Below, piece by piece: positions 1 to 10,811 of a stretch of DNA of 64,000 nt. The notes beneath the pieces are model-generated. The model made no database searches. It had not been told where the DNA came from and saw only the letters and a list, made by a program, of their open reading frames with translations. The DNA is taken from positions 26,800,211-26,864,210 of the forward strand of contig CM075104.1 of NCBI GenBank assembly GCA_037576195.1. The letters run 5' to 3'. Made by a program: the position numbers and the translations under genes. How positions within the stretch are numbered: position 1 is the first letter of the stretch; the number at the start of each line of letters is the position of its first letter. Source of the stretch: Phytoseiulus persimilis. Taxonomy: Eukaryota; Arthropoda; Arachnida; Mesostigmata; Phytoseiidae.

Positions 1-540
1 CAAGAGAAAGAGTGGCCTGTCGCTAATTTATCGAACTGCACGGTTATGCAACCCTGTTGGGAGCAGTCCGTGAAACTTTCACGAAAGATCCGCTTCTGCC
101 ACGGTGTTTCCAAGATTCCGCTTGATGTACCCATCTCCTGGTGACAACTGACAAATTTCATGCGTCCAGTTTTCGAATCTGCCGCCGCATCCTTCTACGT
201 CGGGACTCCTCCCCAGGACTCAATAAGCCCCTGCCTCTATTCCGTGAACGATTCCTCAATCGCCAACCCGCGACTCGGCAACTGTCACAGGATGGAACGC
301 CGAACCGTGATCTCGGTATCAATCTCAGTATGAGCGGATCATGTTGAAGTGCTATCCATGTGTTCAGGCTGCAGCGGATCCCCAGACGTCCCTAGAATTC
401 GTCTGTTTTGATCGCCGATCTCCCCAGAGTAATATTGTCGGTAATAACTATTTTCTCAGAACGAGCACCCTTTATCACCTCAGGCAGCAACTTTCAGTCG
501 AGGGTTGCCAGTACCGTATCCTGACCCTAACTTTCCTTTC
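1..540. other. No recognised gene
   Basis: Only short overlapping open frames are present and none resembles a family I know. The stretch ends in a good polypyrimidine acceptor (ctttcctttcag, ending at 540), so it may be intron or 5' flank of the homeobox-like material that follows. Confidence 0.4.
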
Positions 541-700
541 AGACAGTCATCCGAACTACTCAGGGAGACGGATACAGCGCGAAAAGAAGCAACACGGCCA
601 AAACATTACGATTCCAGCGCCCCCTGGATGGAGATGGAGACCAATCAATCATTGAGTAAGATGGACGCCATCATAGCATTTCGCTGAGAAGGCCTCGTAA
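541..700 (+). pseudogene. Possible homeobox helix-3 relic
   Basis: Directly after the acceptor ending at 540, one frame reads PNYSGRRIQREKKQ before a stop at about 655. This recalls the end of a homeodomain recognition helix (WFQNRRxxxEKK). It also resembles the helix-3 exon at 4533, where NKRQREKAN follows an acceptor in the same way. The diagnostic W48, F49 and N51 are missing or replaced (N, Y, G), and a 2-nt offset from the exon at 2241 would be needed. If real it is a dead copy; chance similarity is a serious alternative. Confidence 0.2.
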
Positions 701-1996
701 CATGTCGGATTTTTGTTCATTTCGAGTTTTTTCGAGAACGGAAACCTGGTCGGGAACGTGCCAAGATCCAGCTCTGGTTACAGGTTCTCTGCGCCGGTGA
801 AGCGCGCGATAACCGGGCAATCCATAATATCTCCACTCAATTCCGTCGAAGCCTTACCTATCGAATGTTACGGGAAGCCTCTCCTTTACAAGTTTGTTCT
901 CGTCTAGCATTGGTGCACAGTTGTGAGGTTTTGTCGTCGTTGAATGTGTGTGTAGGACGCTTACACACGGCTCTGTGATCTCAGTACGTCAATTTTGAGG
1001 AGCATTCAGCGAGTCAAGTCATGTTGTGTGTGAGTAAAAACTGGAAGGAGCTCCTTCGGAATGTAAGTTTGTATCGAGGTAGGCAATCTCGGGAACGAGT
1101 CAGAACTCCGCGAGAGAGGTACGGGAGTCTTTCGTGATGTGTGTTTTGATTGTCTGATCTCTGATGAGGAATTTTTGGGGTTGAACTTGAGCAGCTCTCT
1201 CCTAGTATCTATACCGTGCGGCCTATGGATATTCATGGAAAGCTCAGCGAATCGGTGAATAAGAATCAATATTGCGTTCATCATCGGTGGGTTCTTCTCT
1301 CGCCAAAATACTAGTCGAAACCGAGGTAACAGACAGTAGCGTATCGAAGGAAAGGGGACAGGGGGAGGGGCGACAAGCATCTGTCATCAACGACGACACC
1401 ATGGACGGGATTGCTTCTTCGAAGATGTTGCCATGGCAGAGGAAAAACAAGGGAGCGGTACCTTGTGTGCCACTGATTTTGTATATTCTCCAATCGTATT
1501 TTCGTGTGAATGTCAAAGTTGTTCGGGTGGTATTGACTCGCTGGGTGAAGGGCCTGAGTATGATGGGAGACGATGTTGCTGAATACGGAATCAGTATCGA
1601 TTGGACTCCTATTGATCAATTCGATCGTGTATATACTCTTTGCTCAGGAGCGAGGTGCACACATCTTGCGTCCCTGAAGTTCACACATAAGGTGTCCATC
1701 TGAATTTTTGTCAAGGCTGACAGGCCTCTGATAATGCAGGAGGCTCACGTCAGTGATTCAAGTTGGACACACTGAGAAATAAAATCTTTTGTCGTGATCG
1801 TGTCTTCCATGCCGAAAGCAACCCACTCGTGCCTAACATCAATGTCCATCTGCCCTGCTCGTACCCCCTTTCAAAACCTCCCATAACCAAAGCCAGGATC
1901 GCTAACTTTTCTCCTCCGATTTCGGCTGAGGTCTTTTACCTGAGATCTAGCCACCTCTCGGCGGCCCCTGATTTTCATAAGTTCTTTGAAATACAG

Positions 1997-2477
1997 CAAC
2001 GGTGACCCTTCGAATGCGCGAAAAACCAACGTTCACGGACTCACAGAGAGCTCTGATGGAAGAAGTATACCGGCGAACGCCGTACATCGATCATCAAGCA
2101 CGTACAGAGATCGCGATGAGTATTGGGATCGCAGAAGAGCAGGTAGGGCGCTACAGGCTCGTCATGGTTTCGCCTCGATGTTGGTTAATTCCATCCGTTC
2201 GTCCTTCCGTCGACTCTGAACGCCCATACTGTAATTCCAGGTGAAAAATTGGTTCCAAAACCGTAGAGCTAAAGAGAAGCAAATGTTGAGATGGACGGCG
2301 GCTGCAGCTGCTGGTCATGTCCACCCTCATTCAACAGGGAACTCTCAAAGTCATGAGCATCCATCGCAAGCGGCTCAGAATTCGAACTCGTCTCGAGCGG
2401 GTCTTCCGTTACCTTCATTTCTGGCCCATTTAGAAGGATTACCAGATCCTCGAGAGTGGCCGCCGAGACCATTTTGA
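1997..2477 (+). CDS. Divergent homeobox gene, homeodomain exons (5' part not found)
   Basis: Two exons encode a complete homeodomain. The first (1997-2142) follows the acceptor aaatacag and covers the N-terminal arm to Q44. A 98-bp GT-AG intron (2143-2240) follows. The second exon (2241-2477) begins VKNWFQNRRAKEKQ and runs to a TGA. Aligned to the 60-residue fold, F8, M16, Y20, Y25, R31, I40, V45, W48, F49, Q50, N51, R53 and K55 fall where expected with no gap, so DNA binding should be retained. After the homeodomain come an Ala run, a His/Ser/Gln-rich stretch and a Pro-rich end. The intron at codon 44/45 is known in several homeobox families. The class is unclear: helix 3 is Antp/NK-like, but helices 1 and 2 (MEEVYRRTPYIDHQAR) match nothing I recognise. 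The protein acts in the nucleus as a sequence-specific transcription factor by family. Any exon carrying the start codon lies upstream and was not identified. Confidence 0.85.
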
Positions 2478-3100
2478 AGCGACCACTTCCGGAAAGCCTT
2501 CGAGAAATCACACTAATTCAATCCATATTGTCTGCCTCACGAAATCGGAGGCCGTCAGATAACACCTACGATTCAGAGGAGACCAGCCAATTGTTGTGGC
2601 TTGCTGGCTCTGTGAATGTGCTTGTTCTGTGCACCATACGATCTTGCGACTCTAATTTAATAAAACCGAATGATGTTTCAAAACGGTATGAGGAACCCCA
2701 TGAGTCCGCCCTTCGAGTAGCACAGACCGAAGAATTTCACTTACGGATATTCACAAGTGAACAGAAACTTTCGAGTGGCTCTCCCTGGACCCTAGAGTAT
2801 TCTGACATACGAGTACGGTGGTGTCCCCGCCAGCATTCATTCATGTCCGAAGTCCGTAGGGTTGAGCGAGGCCTGTACAGGGAGGCAGGTTCTCCAGAGT
2901 TCATGGCGTGTGACGAATGAACGCAGGAAGTCGCAGATACAGTCATTGATAACCACTCCCCGCTCGTTTGCAGCATCGATTATTGATCCGTGAGCGAGAC
3001 GCTCAAGGTCCAGCTTTTCCGTATTCCGCATCCTGAACGAGGTAACTCGGCGGATTTTTGGAACATCTTGTATCATGAACTGCGTTCGTCCCACATTCGA
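2478..3100. other. No recognised gene between homeobox genes
   Basis: This probably contains the 3' UTR of the preceding homeobox gene (AATAAAA near 2659 could serve as a poly(A) signal). The open frames on both strands have no recognisable domain. Confidence 0.4.
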
Positions 3101-3500
3101 GTCGGCCCCGAAGTATTCAGTGGAGAGAAGGCGTGTCAATGTTTAAGCGGAGGATTAACGAGTCTCCTCACGCTTTTTGCACCGATTAGGTCAGAGCTTT
3201 TGGATGGAGGTCGGGATCGGAGCCCATGAACGCTACGGGACCTGGGCACGCTGATAGCTATTCTTCCAGAACTCTCATGAGACAAACAAAAGTCGAATGT
3301 CTTTTGTGTCCGTGTATCTGTGAACCAGTATTAGGAAGCCCCTGGAAAAATCTACTAGTGATGTTGGTACCACAATATTCTCAGGTGTTCGCGATTCCCA
3401 GAGGGATGATTGTTGCGACGAATGCTCCCCTCCGCGACTCGCCACGGAGCGAGGACGATTCATCCAGAATTGGTTTCCAGAATACCGACCCCAGTTGAAT
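3101..3500 (+). pseudogene. Probable decayed homeobox copy
   Basis: Two pieces match the neighbouring homeobox gene at 4071-4592 in order. At about 3117-3180 a frame reads FSGEKACQ, resembling WSGEKTFF at the start of that homeodomain. At 3470, straight after an acceptor-like attcatccag, the sequence attggtttccagaatacc closely resembles the helix-3 codons atctggttccaaaataaa (WFQNK), but with single-base shifts. One frame gives NWFPEYRP and another IGFQNTDP. Helix 2 is not recognisable. The best reading is a frame-broken tandem duplicate lying between the two better copies. The short matches make this tentative. Confidence 0.35.
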
Positions 3501-4070
3501 CCCCGTTTTTGAATATCCTTACAACGATTCGGTCAGATAGAGGCGCTTCCGATCGCTCCTCCGTAAGAGAGCTTCATGAAGTCCTGAACTCACCTTCTAT
3601 TTTCTTCCAGGAGTCGAATTGAGCGAGCCCCGCGCTGAACCGTAACATAGCCTTTGATCATTCAAACTTATTGAGCGAGTTGGACCTCGCGTCCTCGAGC
3701 TCCGATATCGCCTCGAGGGGACTAATAAAATGGAACTCGTTCCTCATCCTTTGCTCACTTGGAATGGACAGATTCAGTGCATCCACAACATAGTCTTTCA
3801 AGTGTGAAAATCGGGAACGCTCAACGAATCATTTGTAATATTGCAGGTCTCCAGATGCTCAAGAGCGCAGTCGCCAGTTTGGATTTCTTCAGTGGTTTTT
3901 CATCTTTGTGTTCCTCGCAGGTGAGCGAACTTAATCCATCGCTCCTGAAGCGCTTATCGGATCGATCGCATCTTTTTCGCATCCGAGCGACGTCGGAAAC
4001 CATTCAACGGAAGCTCGTATTTTCGCAATTGCAGGACTTCTCTACGAGATCATGTTCGGAATTCTCTCAG

Positions 4071-4592
4071 ATGCCCCCTACGCCTCGTTGGAGCGGCGAG
4101 AAGACGTTCTTCTCTCCAGAGGAGAAGGCCATCTTGGAATCATATTTCAGGTACGAGGTGCTTCGTCGCTCAAGGTTACAGCTTTGTCCTGTTCATTCAA
4201 TTGATTCAAACTTACTGGCGTTGTCCGATCGAGTTTCTTATCGCTGTCATCGAAATGTTGAATGAATTTTAAATGGAGGGATCGATTCCAGGATGGACCG
4301 ATATGCAACTCGTGACATGTGTATCAATATCGCAAAAGAGCTAAAAGAGAAGACCGGGAAACAGGTTAGACTTCTCCTTCAGCTCTGATCGATAGCTAGA
4401 ATATATATCCTCGGGAGTAGGAGTTCAGTGAACAGTTCACTTACAAAAAACCTACAAGCGACTCCGTCGGCGACAGAGGGGGGGAACTGATTCATGTCGT
4501 ATGCAACTCACGACTGGTACTTCTATTTCAAGGTGTACATCTGGTTCCAAAATAAACGCCAGCGTGAGAAAGCTAATACGTCCCTGCACTGA
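4071..4592 (+). CDS. Antp-like divergent homeobox gene, three small exons
   Basis: Three exons read as one homeodomain: 4071-4150 (ATG start straight after attctctcag), 4292-4364 and 4533-4592 (TGA). The spliced product is about 70 residues. It starts MPPTPRWSGEKTFFSP, then helix 1 (AILESYF), then RMDRYATRDMCINIAKEL, then VYIWFQNKRQREKA. L16, F20, R24, Y25, T27, R28, I32, I34, A35 and L38 match the Antp class (NRYLTRRRRIEIAHAL). W, F, Q50, N51 and R53 of helix 3 are intact. One extra residue sits in the turn between helices 2 and 3, giving 61 residues. The last intron is at codon 44/45, as in the gene at 1997-2477, which supports common descent. A second intron follows helix 1. The protein ends only six residues after the homeodomain, and no hexapeptide was found. 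The true start could lie further upstream, since the frame is open from 3759. A nuclear DNA-binding role is inferred from the family. Confidence 0.75.
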
Positions 4593-6514
4593 GATTGACG
4601 ATTGAGGACAGAATCGCGGAACGGAGTGCATCGAACTTTCTCACATTTGCGGAGAAGGAAAAGTCAAGAATCTAGTTAAATCCGAGCATTTCAAACGGAC
4701 TCTCTCCAGAATTCTGGAATGTCCTTTCCACCAGAACGGATGCTTCATTCCTCCAATGATGGACTTTCTCATGGGTGGCTCGTTCAGCACCATCTACAAT
4801 CCGCACGATCCTGGAAACTGGTGTACACTGTTTCCCGGAACTGAACCCTAGATGTGAATTGCCATGATGATGTTCATTTGTTATATTTTCGAGTCGTTTC
4901 CTCCTATCGGCCATCGAATGTCAGGCTTACCCCAGCCACGTGCCGCGTCCCGGTTGAGTTGAGACAGCTGTCGCAAAGATCCTCAAGAGGAGGATGTTGC
5001 TTTCCGAGTGCTATAGCTACCCCATAGATGACCAAAATGGACCGTAGAATCCGGTGTGAATGATTTCTCATGTAGCCGAACCATGTTCGAGAAGAACTTG
5101 AAAGCACGAATCTCAGACTCGGTACCCTCGATCGGAACAGAGCCTCTGCATTGCGCCTAATTCGTGTGAGGCACTCTGCAGAGTTAACTCTTGTCGTGTA
5201 GAGCCCTGACTACCAGCAGGATGTCGATCATTTAAATCAAACCCGGTCTCCAAATTGAGTTTCAGATGAAGCGCCATCGACTGACAGATTTTCCCCATGC
5301 AAGTCGTCGGCCCCGACTGGTCCGACTGAAACTATTATGAGCAATCCAATAAATGAACGTTTCTACCCGAGAGGATTCTCTTAATGTTCGTATCGGATAA
5401 GGCTCTTCCCCATCTCCTTTGTCTCCCAACAGAGTGTCACCGTGAGAGGATATTTATAGTGGGGTGGAGCGTTCGTTTCCGTGATGGAAGCTCTGCAATG
5501 AGAAGAATTTCGTGGCGTCAACATACTCTTCGCGCAGCTTCTTCGGCACGGAAGTGTTCGGGACGAGGAATCAGGGTTTTTTTTTCCTGTAAAAAGGCAT
5601 GCTCACAGAATCAATAATGAGTGGTCGGGGGAATATGATATTCTGTTCCAGAATCCGACCTGTCGAGTGTCCCAAGAGCTTTTTGGTTACCCCGGACAAC
5701 CAGCAGTCACCTTTGGTAACGAAATAAAGTGACCTCGATGTGATTCGATTGTTATCGATTATGGAACCCTGCGCTCTGATATACTTATTCGCAGGGAACG
5801 AAGCGAGGTGAGCTCCGATTTTTTTCAATGAGCTCCGAGTCTTTGATAGGGGAATCAGTGATCTCACTTTGCCTCAATGGTTGTGAGGTCGAGCGGACAC
5901 TTCTGGAGAAGATCGCTCTTTGCGAGGACATCTCCCAATCCGCTGGGGCGATTCGCACTTGCCTGCTCCTCTCAAAGCAGGACCCCATTTCCTCCGATGA
6001 TCCTGTGGTGGCTGTAGAGATCAGCGTTCGCCCCCAGAGAGGAGCATGTTTGGAATTCTCGTTGGACGTCGAAAGCTCGACCTGCGAAATCCTGTGAACC
6101 TGTGAAGTTCCCTTCTGGAGAACATCAGGATCGAGCTAGTCTCGTGCAAGCGGAAACCCTCATCCCGTCGGGCAGGTGAATTTAGAAGGCTCATCTCTAC
6201 AATCTCTACAAAACACACATCTCCCACTCGTACGAAATCGGTTCGAATGAGCTCGAAATCAGCTCAGCTGAGTAATGACCTGAGCCAGAGGTTCTTAGAA
6301 GTGGAAGCAATACTCACACACAGATAGGCGTTTCATCTCGAAACTGTAGAATTTGCGACCGAGGAAGCGATCCTCACATCACGACGTCGGAGACTACGCG
6401 TGATCACATCCTTGCGCATGCGAGGAGGTAAATCACAACAGTCGCGTTTCTGGCGCACCGAAGAGGAATACAGCTGCCAACTCCATTAAAGTCTTCTGAG
6501 AGCTCACAGTCGTT
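4593..6514. other. About 1.9 kb without a recognised gene
   Basis: Short open frames on both strands have no recognisable domain. Nothing resembling a homeodomain, transposase or RNA gene was seen. Confidence 0.4.
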
Positions 6515-6820
6515 ATGGCTATCAATGTCGAGTCGGAAACGGCCGTGATTCTAGAGTGGTTGGTTTACAAGGTGTGTGAAGGAGAAAACGAGTTTTTCCT
6601 CCCCCTGAAGTCAGTGAAAAGTATTGCGGAAGAGAGGCGTCGTCGACGACGGAAGCGGACGGATGCTGATTCAGGCGTGATATGCGACCCGGTGGCGAAG
6701 AGGCGACGAATGCGTCTACCCTCCAACTCGGAGCGAGGAAATGAGTCTAAAATTGTGATAAATATCCAAGGGCCCGCGACGATCATTCTCGGAGAAGGTC
6801 AACAGCCTACGATTGAGTGA
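6515..6820 (+). CDS. Arg-rich small open reading frame, function unknown
   Basis: An ATG-initiated frame of 101 codons ends in TGA. Residues about 39-47 are a run of basic residues (EERRRRRRKR) and a second basic patch follows (KRRRMR), both like nuclear localisation signals. The C-terminal part (KIVINIQGPATIILGEG) is hydrophobic and beta-like. A good splice donor (CAAG|gtgtgtgaa) inside the frame near 6571 means the true exon could stop there. I recognise no family. It lies between the homeobox genes and the 7.1-kb inverted duplication and may be a chance frame. Confidence 0.25.
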   Translation: MAINVESETAVILEWLVYKVCEGENEFFLPLKSVKSIAEERRRRRRKRTDADSGVICDPVAKRRRMRLPSNSERGNESKIVINIQGPATIILGEGQQPTIE

Positions 6821-7084
6821 GTCATGGTCCCAGAGTTGTGCGAGAATAGCTTGGGAGGTACGAAAAGCTCTCAAACAGTGTCTCGAAGTCCTCCCAGGAG
6901 GGATTATCCAGGGAGAAGAATACAGAGGGACACGGGGAATGTGAATCAGCTGCGCCTGCTCTTCTACAGGGAATCGTGTGAGACGACGGTTGCGGATCTA
7001 ACCGGTGGCATGCAGGAGCGGAACCGCAAGGGCGGGAGGTGGGTTATTGTGTCACACGAGACGCTGACTTCGCAGAGGGCACAG

Positions 7085-9025
7085 CCGAACAACGGTCGGT
7101 TTTGAGCCCCGAAGGAATTTGGAAACCAATTATATGGGCTTATTGCCCTTTTCTGTGGATATATCTTCCGATTTTTAGCTCACCAATCACCCTTAATTCT
7201 TCCATATTCAACAAAAACTTTCATGACGCTGGAAATCTTCGAAAAAATTGAGTGTTCAAGAGACTTGGTGTTCGACAATGGGGAGGGATGGTGACTTGAG
7301 CTCAATTCCATCGGACACCCGAGGAGAAATGCCACGGAATGCTATCCTTTCCCGTGAGGAATTTCTGAATGGAATTCCCCCCATGTCAGGTGCGCGCGGG
7401 ACCCATCTATTCCGCATGCAAATATCAGCTCGATTTGGAGAGTCGGATGGAGAACAACTGGCAAATCTTCATCACGGACCTCACCGATGGCTATAATGCA
7501 ATAGGCAACGAGCTCGAGCCAAGTGATCCGGATCCCCCGAACATTTTGCATCCGAGTAGATGGATGAAAAGATCCATGTTCGGTGCATTCGAGACCCATT
7601 GATCATGCATGCCAATATCAGCCCGATCGAAAGAGTCCAAAGGATCGCAATAGGCACTTCTCCATCCCGCACCACTCTGACGGTTGTCATGCCTGTTGCG
7701 GCACAGTCAATTAGCTTGAGATCAGTAACGAAGAGCCCCAGGACACTCTCCATGTGTTGTTGGTATCGCGAGAACGGTGGAAGTCATCCCAAGCATGGCC
7801 GCGTCCCCGGCCAACGTGCTCAGCCGCACACATTGAGTAAGAGCAAAACGGCATACCGACAGCTCGGCGGGTCGACTCACAACATTCGCACTCATGGAAC
7901 ATTCACTGTTGAACTGAATCCACCCACTTTTTGAACGATATAGCGGAGCCTTTGTGCTGCAAATGCATACGTGCGTCGGAGTTGGGCATAATCATGATCG
8001 GACCCTTCCCGCGGCCAGCTGTGCACGAAGATCGGAGCCTTTCCGCTCTGCACTCAGACATACGCCCGAACTCGGACTAGCCTTCTGGGCATATGCACTC
8101 CATAACCTTATGCACGCAGGGGTTGGCACCGTGGCTTGGCCGGCTGGTCGAGCCCGGCCGACAACCTCTCGAAGGTCTTCGGAGAGTACTGTTCTGACTC
8201 TCCACTTGTTGCTAAGAATTGGCGTAGCAATCAAGCATCATGATTGCGAGTGTACCAATAGACTCAAAGAAGAGTTAGCTGCTCACATGTCGCGGCCGTT
8301 GTATACGATCTATGCCACGCGCGTTATCCCTCCGACATCCCTCCGTGCGAACAGCAGAGATTCTGAATTTCTTGTTTCCCGATCGTGCCGGTGTTCTCGT
8401 TACCGACGAAGATTGATAACCGTGTCCGATAAGATATGATGATGCAGGTTTCGTAATCCCGAAAATTGACGAGACTTGCAAATAATATTAGCAGAAAAAA
8501 AGTGCGGAGGCTCCTCAAAACTGACCGCTTGCTCATTGGCAGTTGCGCTTTAAGCATGATAACCATCAGAGGGGTCTGGAATGAAGAATTTCCAATTGCT
8601 AATAGATGGGTCCCGGGTGCACCTGGAATGGATATTTTCATCCATCGACTCGCAAGGCGTCCCAGTGTTAAGTGTAATAGAGTCCAAAAGTCGTCTCTTT
8701 CTCATGTAGATGAATTTTTCCATCGGAAAGAATACCATTTTGTAGCATTTTTGCTCAGCTTTCGGACCGTCTCGGCACCGTTCTCGGAACGTCTGAGAAC
8801 GGAGGTCTCTATCTCTCCCCGATATCGCACACCAAGTTTCTGAACATTTATTTTTTCCAAAGAACATTTCGTCCTGAGGGTTTTGAGTTGAATTTGAAAA
8901 ACTTGGGGGCTGATTTGAGCCAACTGAATATCGGAAGAAGTTCCCCTGGAGAAGGGTGATCACCCCATATGGTTGGTTAACGAATTCCTCCAGAGCCCAG
9001 AACCGACCCTCATTCGGCTCTGATA
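7085..9025. repeat. Large imperfect inverted duplication
   Basis: The left arm (about 7085-7745) reappears as its reverse complement on the right (about 8503-9025). Landmarks pair along the whole arm. gccgaacaacggtcggtttt on the left pairs with gccgaatgagggtcggttct on the right. gagacttggtgttcgacaat pairs with gaaacttggtgtgcgatatc. atggatgaaaagatccat pairs with atggatgaaaatatccat. ctctgacggttgtcatgc pairs with ctctgatggttatcatgc. Divergence is perhaps 25-35% by eye. The left arm carries an extra internal tandem copy (about 7380-7550). The spacer of about 750 bp has no recognised product. No short target duplication or conserved terminus was seen, so this could be a foldback element or a head-to-head duplicated gene fragment. 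Confidence 0.75.
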
Positions 9026-9218
9026 TTTTTGAGAAACTGTTGTCTGGATTATTTCGCTGCAAGCGACCGGATGAGATTCTTTCAAACATCGAAGGACGAT
9101 CCAGGGGTCGAGATTTGGTTCGAGGCTCTGCCGATGACGAAAGCCGTCCGAAACCCAACGGGAAGAATTCTGTGTCACAGACGCTCGTGGTTTGCAGCGG
9201 CTTTCTGTCTGCACGCAT
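8550..9218 (-). CDS. Long open frame over the right arm of the inverted duplication
   Basis: A 222-codon frame is open on the minus strand. Its downstream half corresponds to the left arm read on the plus strand. Conserved pieces include ETWC..GRDxDL, MDExIHxRC.RDP and DGYxA, so this reading direction may once have been coding. I recognise no domain. The corresponding left-arm frame is broken by stops (for example just after GRF at about 7105), so at least one copy is a pseudogene. The upstream third has no counterpart in the other arm. It may be an exon of an unrecognised duplicated gene. Confidence 0.3.
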   Translation of the reverse strand: MRADRKPLQTTSVCDTEFFPLGFGRLSSSAEPRTKSRPLDRPSMFERISSGRLQRNNPDNSFSKISEPNEGRFWALEEFVNQPYGVITLLQGNFFRYSVGSNQPPSFSNSTQNPQDEMFFGKNKCSETWCAISGRDRDLRSQTFRERCRDGPKAEQKCYKMVFFPMEKFIYMRKRRLLDSITLNTGTPCESMDENIHSRCTRDPSISNWKFFIPDPSDGYHA

Positions 9219-9225
9219 GTGGAAG

Positions 9226-10064
9226 TTTGCTCATGAAAGGCAACTTTGGCATCTTATACGCAAGCAATTTTCCGTAGGGCCTCGATAGGGGAGAAACGAC
9301 ATCGCAGACGTTGGTCTGTTCCACCCCCCGAGGAGGATTTCTTCTTTGCGCACGAGGACAATGATGTAACGCCCCGCATAGCTGGAGCTCAAGCTTTGCC
9401 GCGACGCATTCTGTCCAACATGGTTCGGTCTAACAAGGCCACGGATTTACGGCTGCCATTCTGAGGGTCGATGGAGAGCTTTGAGTCGAAGAGCGCTTTC
9501 CCTTGAGACGCCTTCGGCCCCCTCCCCCGGAACAACGCTCTTATCTCCGAAACTACGTTTTTAAGCTCCAAAGCGAAGGCCGATAGTTATATGAGGGAAA
9601 ACAACAGCAATAAATTAATTCAAACTTCCCCTACTTCCCGACTTGAAACAATTGAAAGGTGTGGCAATCATCCCGTCAGGTACGGGAGTTGGCCATTGAT
9701 CAAGCATGACAAGTGTCGATGATATTTCATGCGCCGGGTCTATTGAACATTTTCCTTTCTCGAAAATTGCGGACTAGGGGAGCTGACAGCTCAGCAACTA
9801 GACTTCTGTCCCGGTGCCAAGTTACTTCTCTGAGGCTTACGAATATCGATCGATCACAGCGGGAGGAGGGGAGCGCGTCAGCTGGGCCTCGCCGTCAACT
9901 TCCGAGCGGACCGGCAGGCAGCGGACTTGAAGCGGATTGGGAGATTGGGTGAGGTTAGGTTAGGACTCGGGCGAGCGAGCGGAGCGATGCGAGCAGATCG
10001 ACAGCCAGCGCACTCGGAATCGTGCGGGGGAATCCGGTGAGATCAGGTTAAGGCCCCTGTCGAC
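9226..10064. other. No recognised gene
   Basis: Only short overlapping frames are present. A gaggttaggttagga stretch at about 9950-9964 contains two copies of the arthropod telomeric pentamer, too few to mean anything by itself. Confidence 0.4.
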
Positions 10065-10115
10065 CCCGTGGCCCGGTTGACGCCATGGCCCAGTTGACGG
10101 CGAAGCCCAGCTGAC
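10065..10115 (+). repeat. 17-bp tandem repeat, three copies
   Basis: Three consecutive 17-bp units (10065-10081, 10082-10098, 10099-10115) share the pattern nnnnnrgcccrgytgac. An incomplete unit ending cctgtcgac precedes them. This is a short GC-rich minisatellite with no coding context seen. Confidence 0.75.
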
Positions 10116-10811
10116 GGGCACCCCGGGAGGAAAGTGGGCGCCACGAGCGAGCGATTCTGCTCACGGCTCTCACATGCAGAGAGCTTCTGTCGGAAAGATT
10201 GTTCCTTGAGTTACTTCGAACCTCCGGAGTTCTTCTATCCGGACTTACTGCCCCCAAGAAGCAAACTCTACACAATGAGAGTCAAATGGGGTATGGATTA
10301 AATATTGTGCTCCGCTTGTGCGATTGCTAGTTATTCAAATCTCGTCCCAGTTTAGCTTGAGCTCGTCGGAATCACGAACTTCTAACGGTCCGATTTCACA
10401 GGTCAGTTCCTCTTTGAAGCTGGGATGAGGTCCAGGGATCATTCATTCTCTTCTTGTGTCTCATAGTCTCATGGCTAGGGCTGCAAACTTGTCGCGGTCA
10501 GAAACGCGAATATTGCGGGCTTGTCGCGGTGATGGATCGGGAAATTGCGGGAACTCAGTAGATCGGTCGACAGTCGTGAAGGGTGGTGAGATTGCGTGAA
10601 TCCCGCAGCAAACTCTTTCACACATCAGTACATGATGTGACGATGCAGGAACACACTGAGAGGTCCCATCAGAGCCTGGGGATTCGTTCACCAAGGTAGA
10701 TGAGGTCGGATTTGACTCAGAATATGATGATCTAGATTCGCACTGAACATGATTTGTTTCTAAGTTCTAGAGCATACCGGAGTTCTGATGAAGCATGTCG
10801 TAGACGACTTA

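Noticed and set aside
610-660. APWM phrase at about 627, read as a possible Hox hexapeptide
   Set aside because: It lacks the aromatic residue before PWM, stands in a frame without other Hox features, and overlaps another reading of the same bases.
9029-9180. VEIWFEALPMTKAVR, like a homeodomain recognition helix
   Set aside because: W and F are present but Q50, N51 and R53 are lost, no helix 1 or 2 lies in the same frame, and the bases overlap a long open frame on the other strand.
9945-9965. TTAGG repeats suggesting interstitial telomere sequence
   Set aside because: Only two copies of the pentamer are present.
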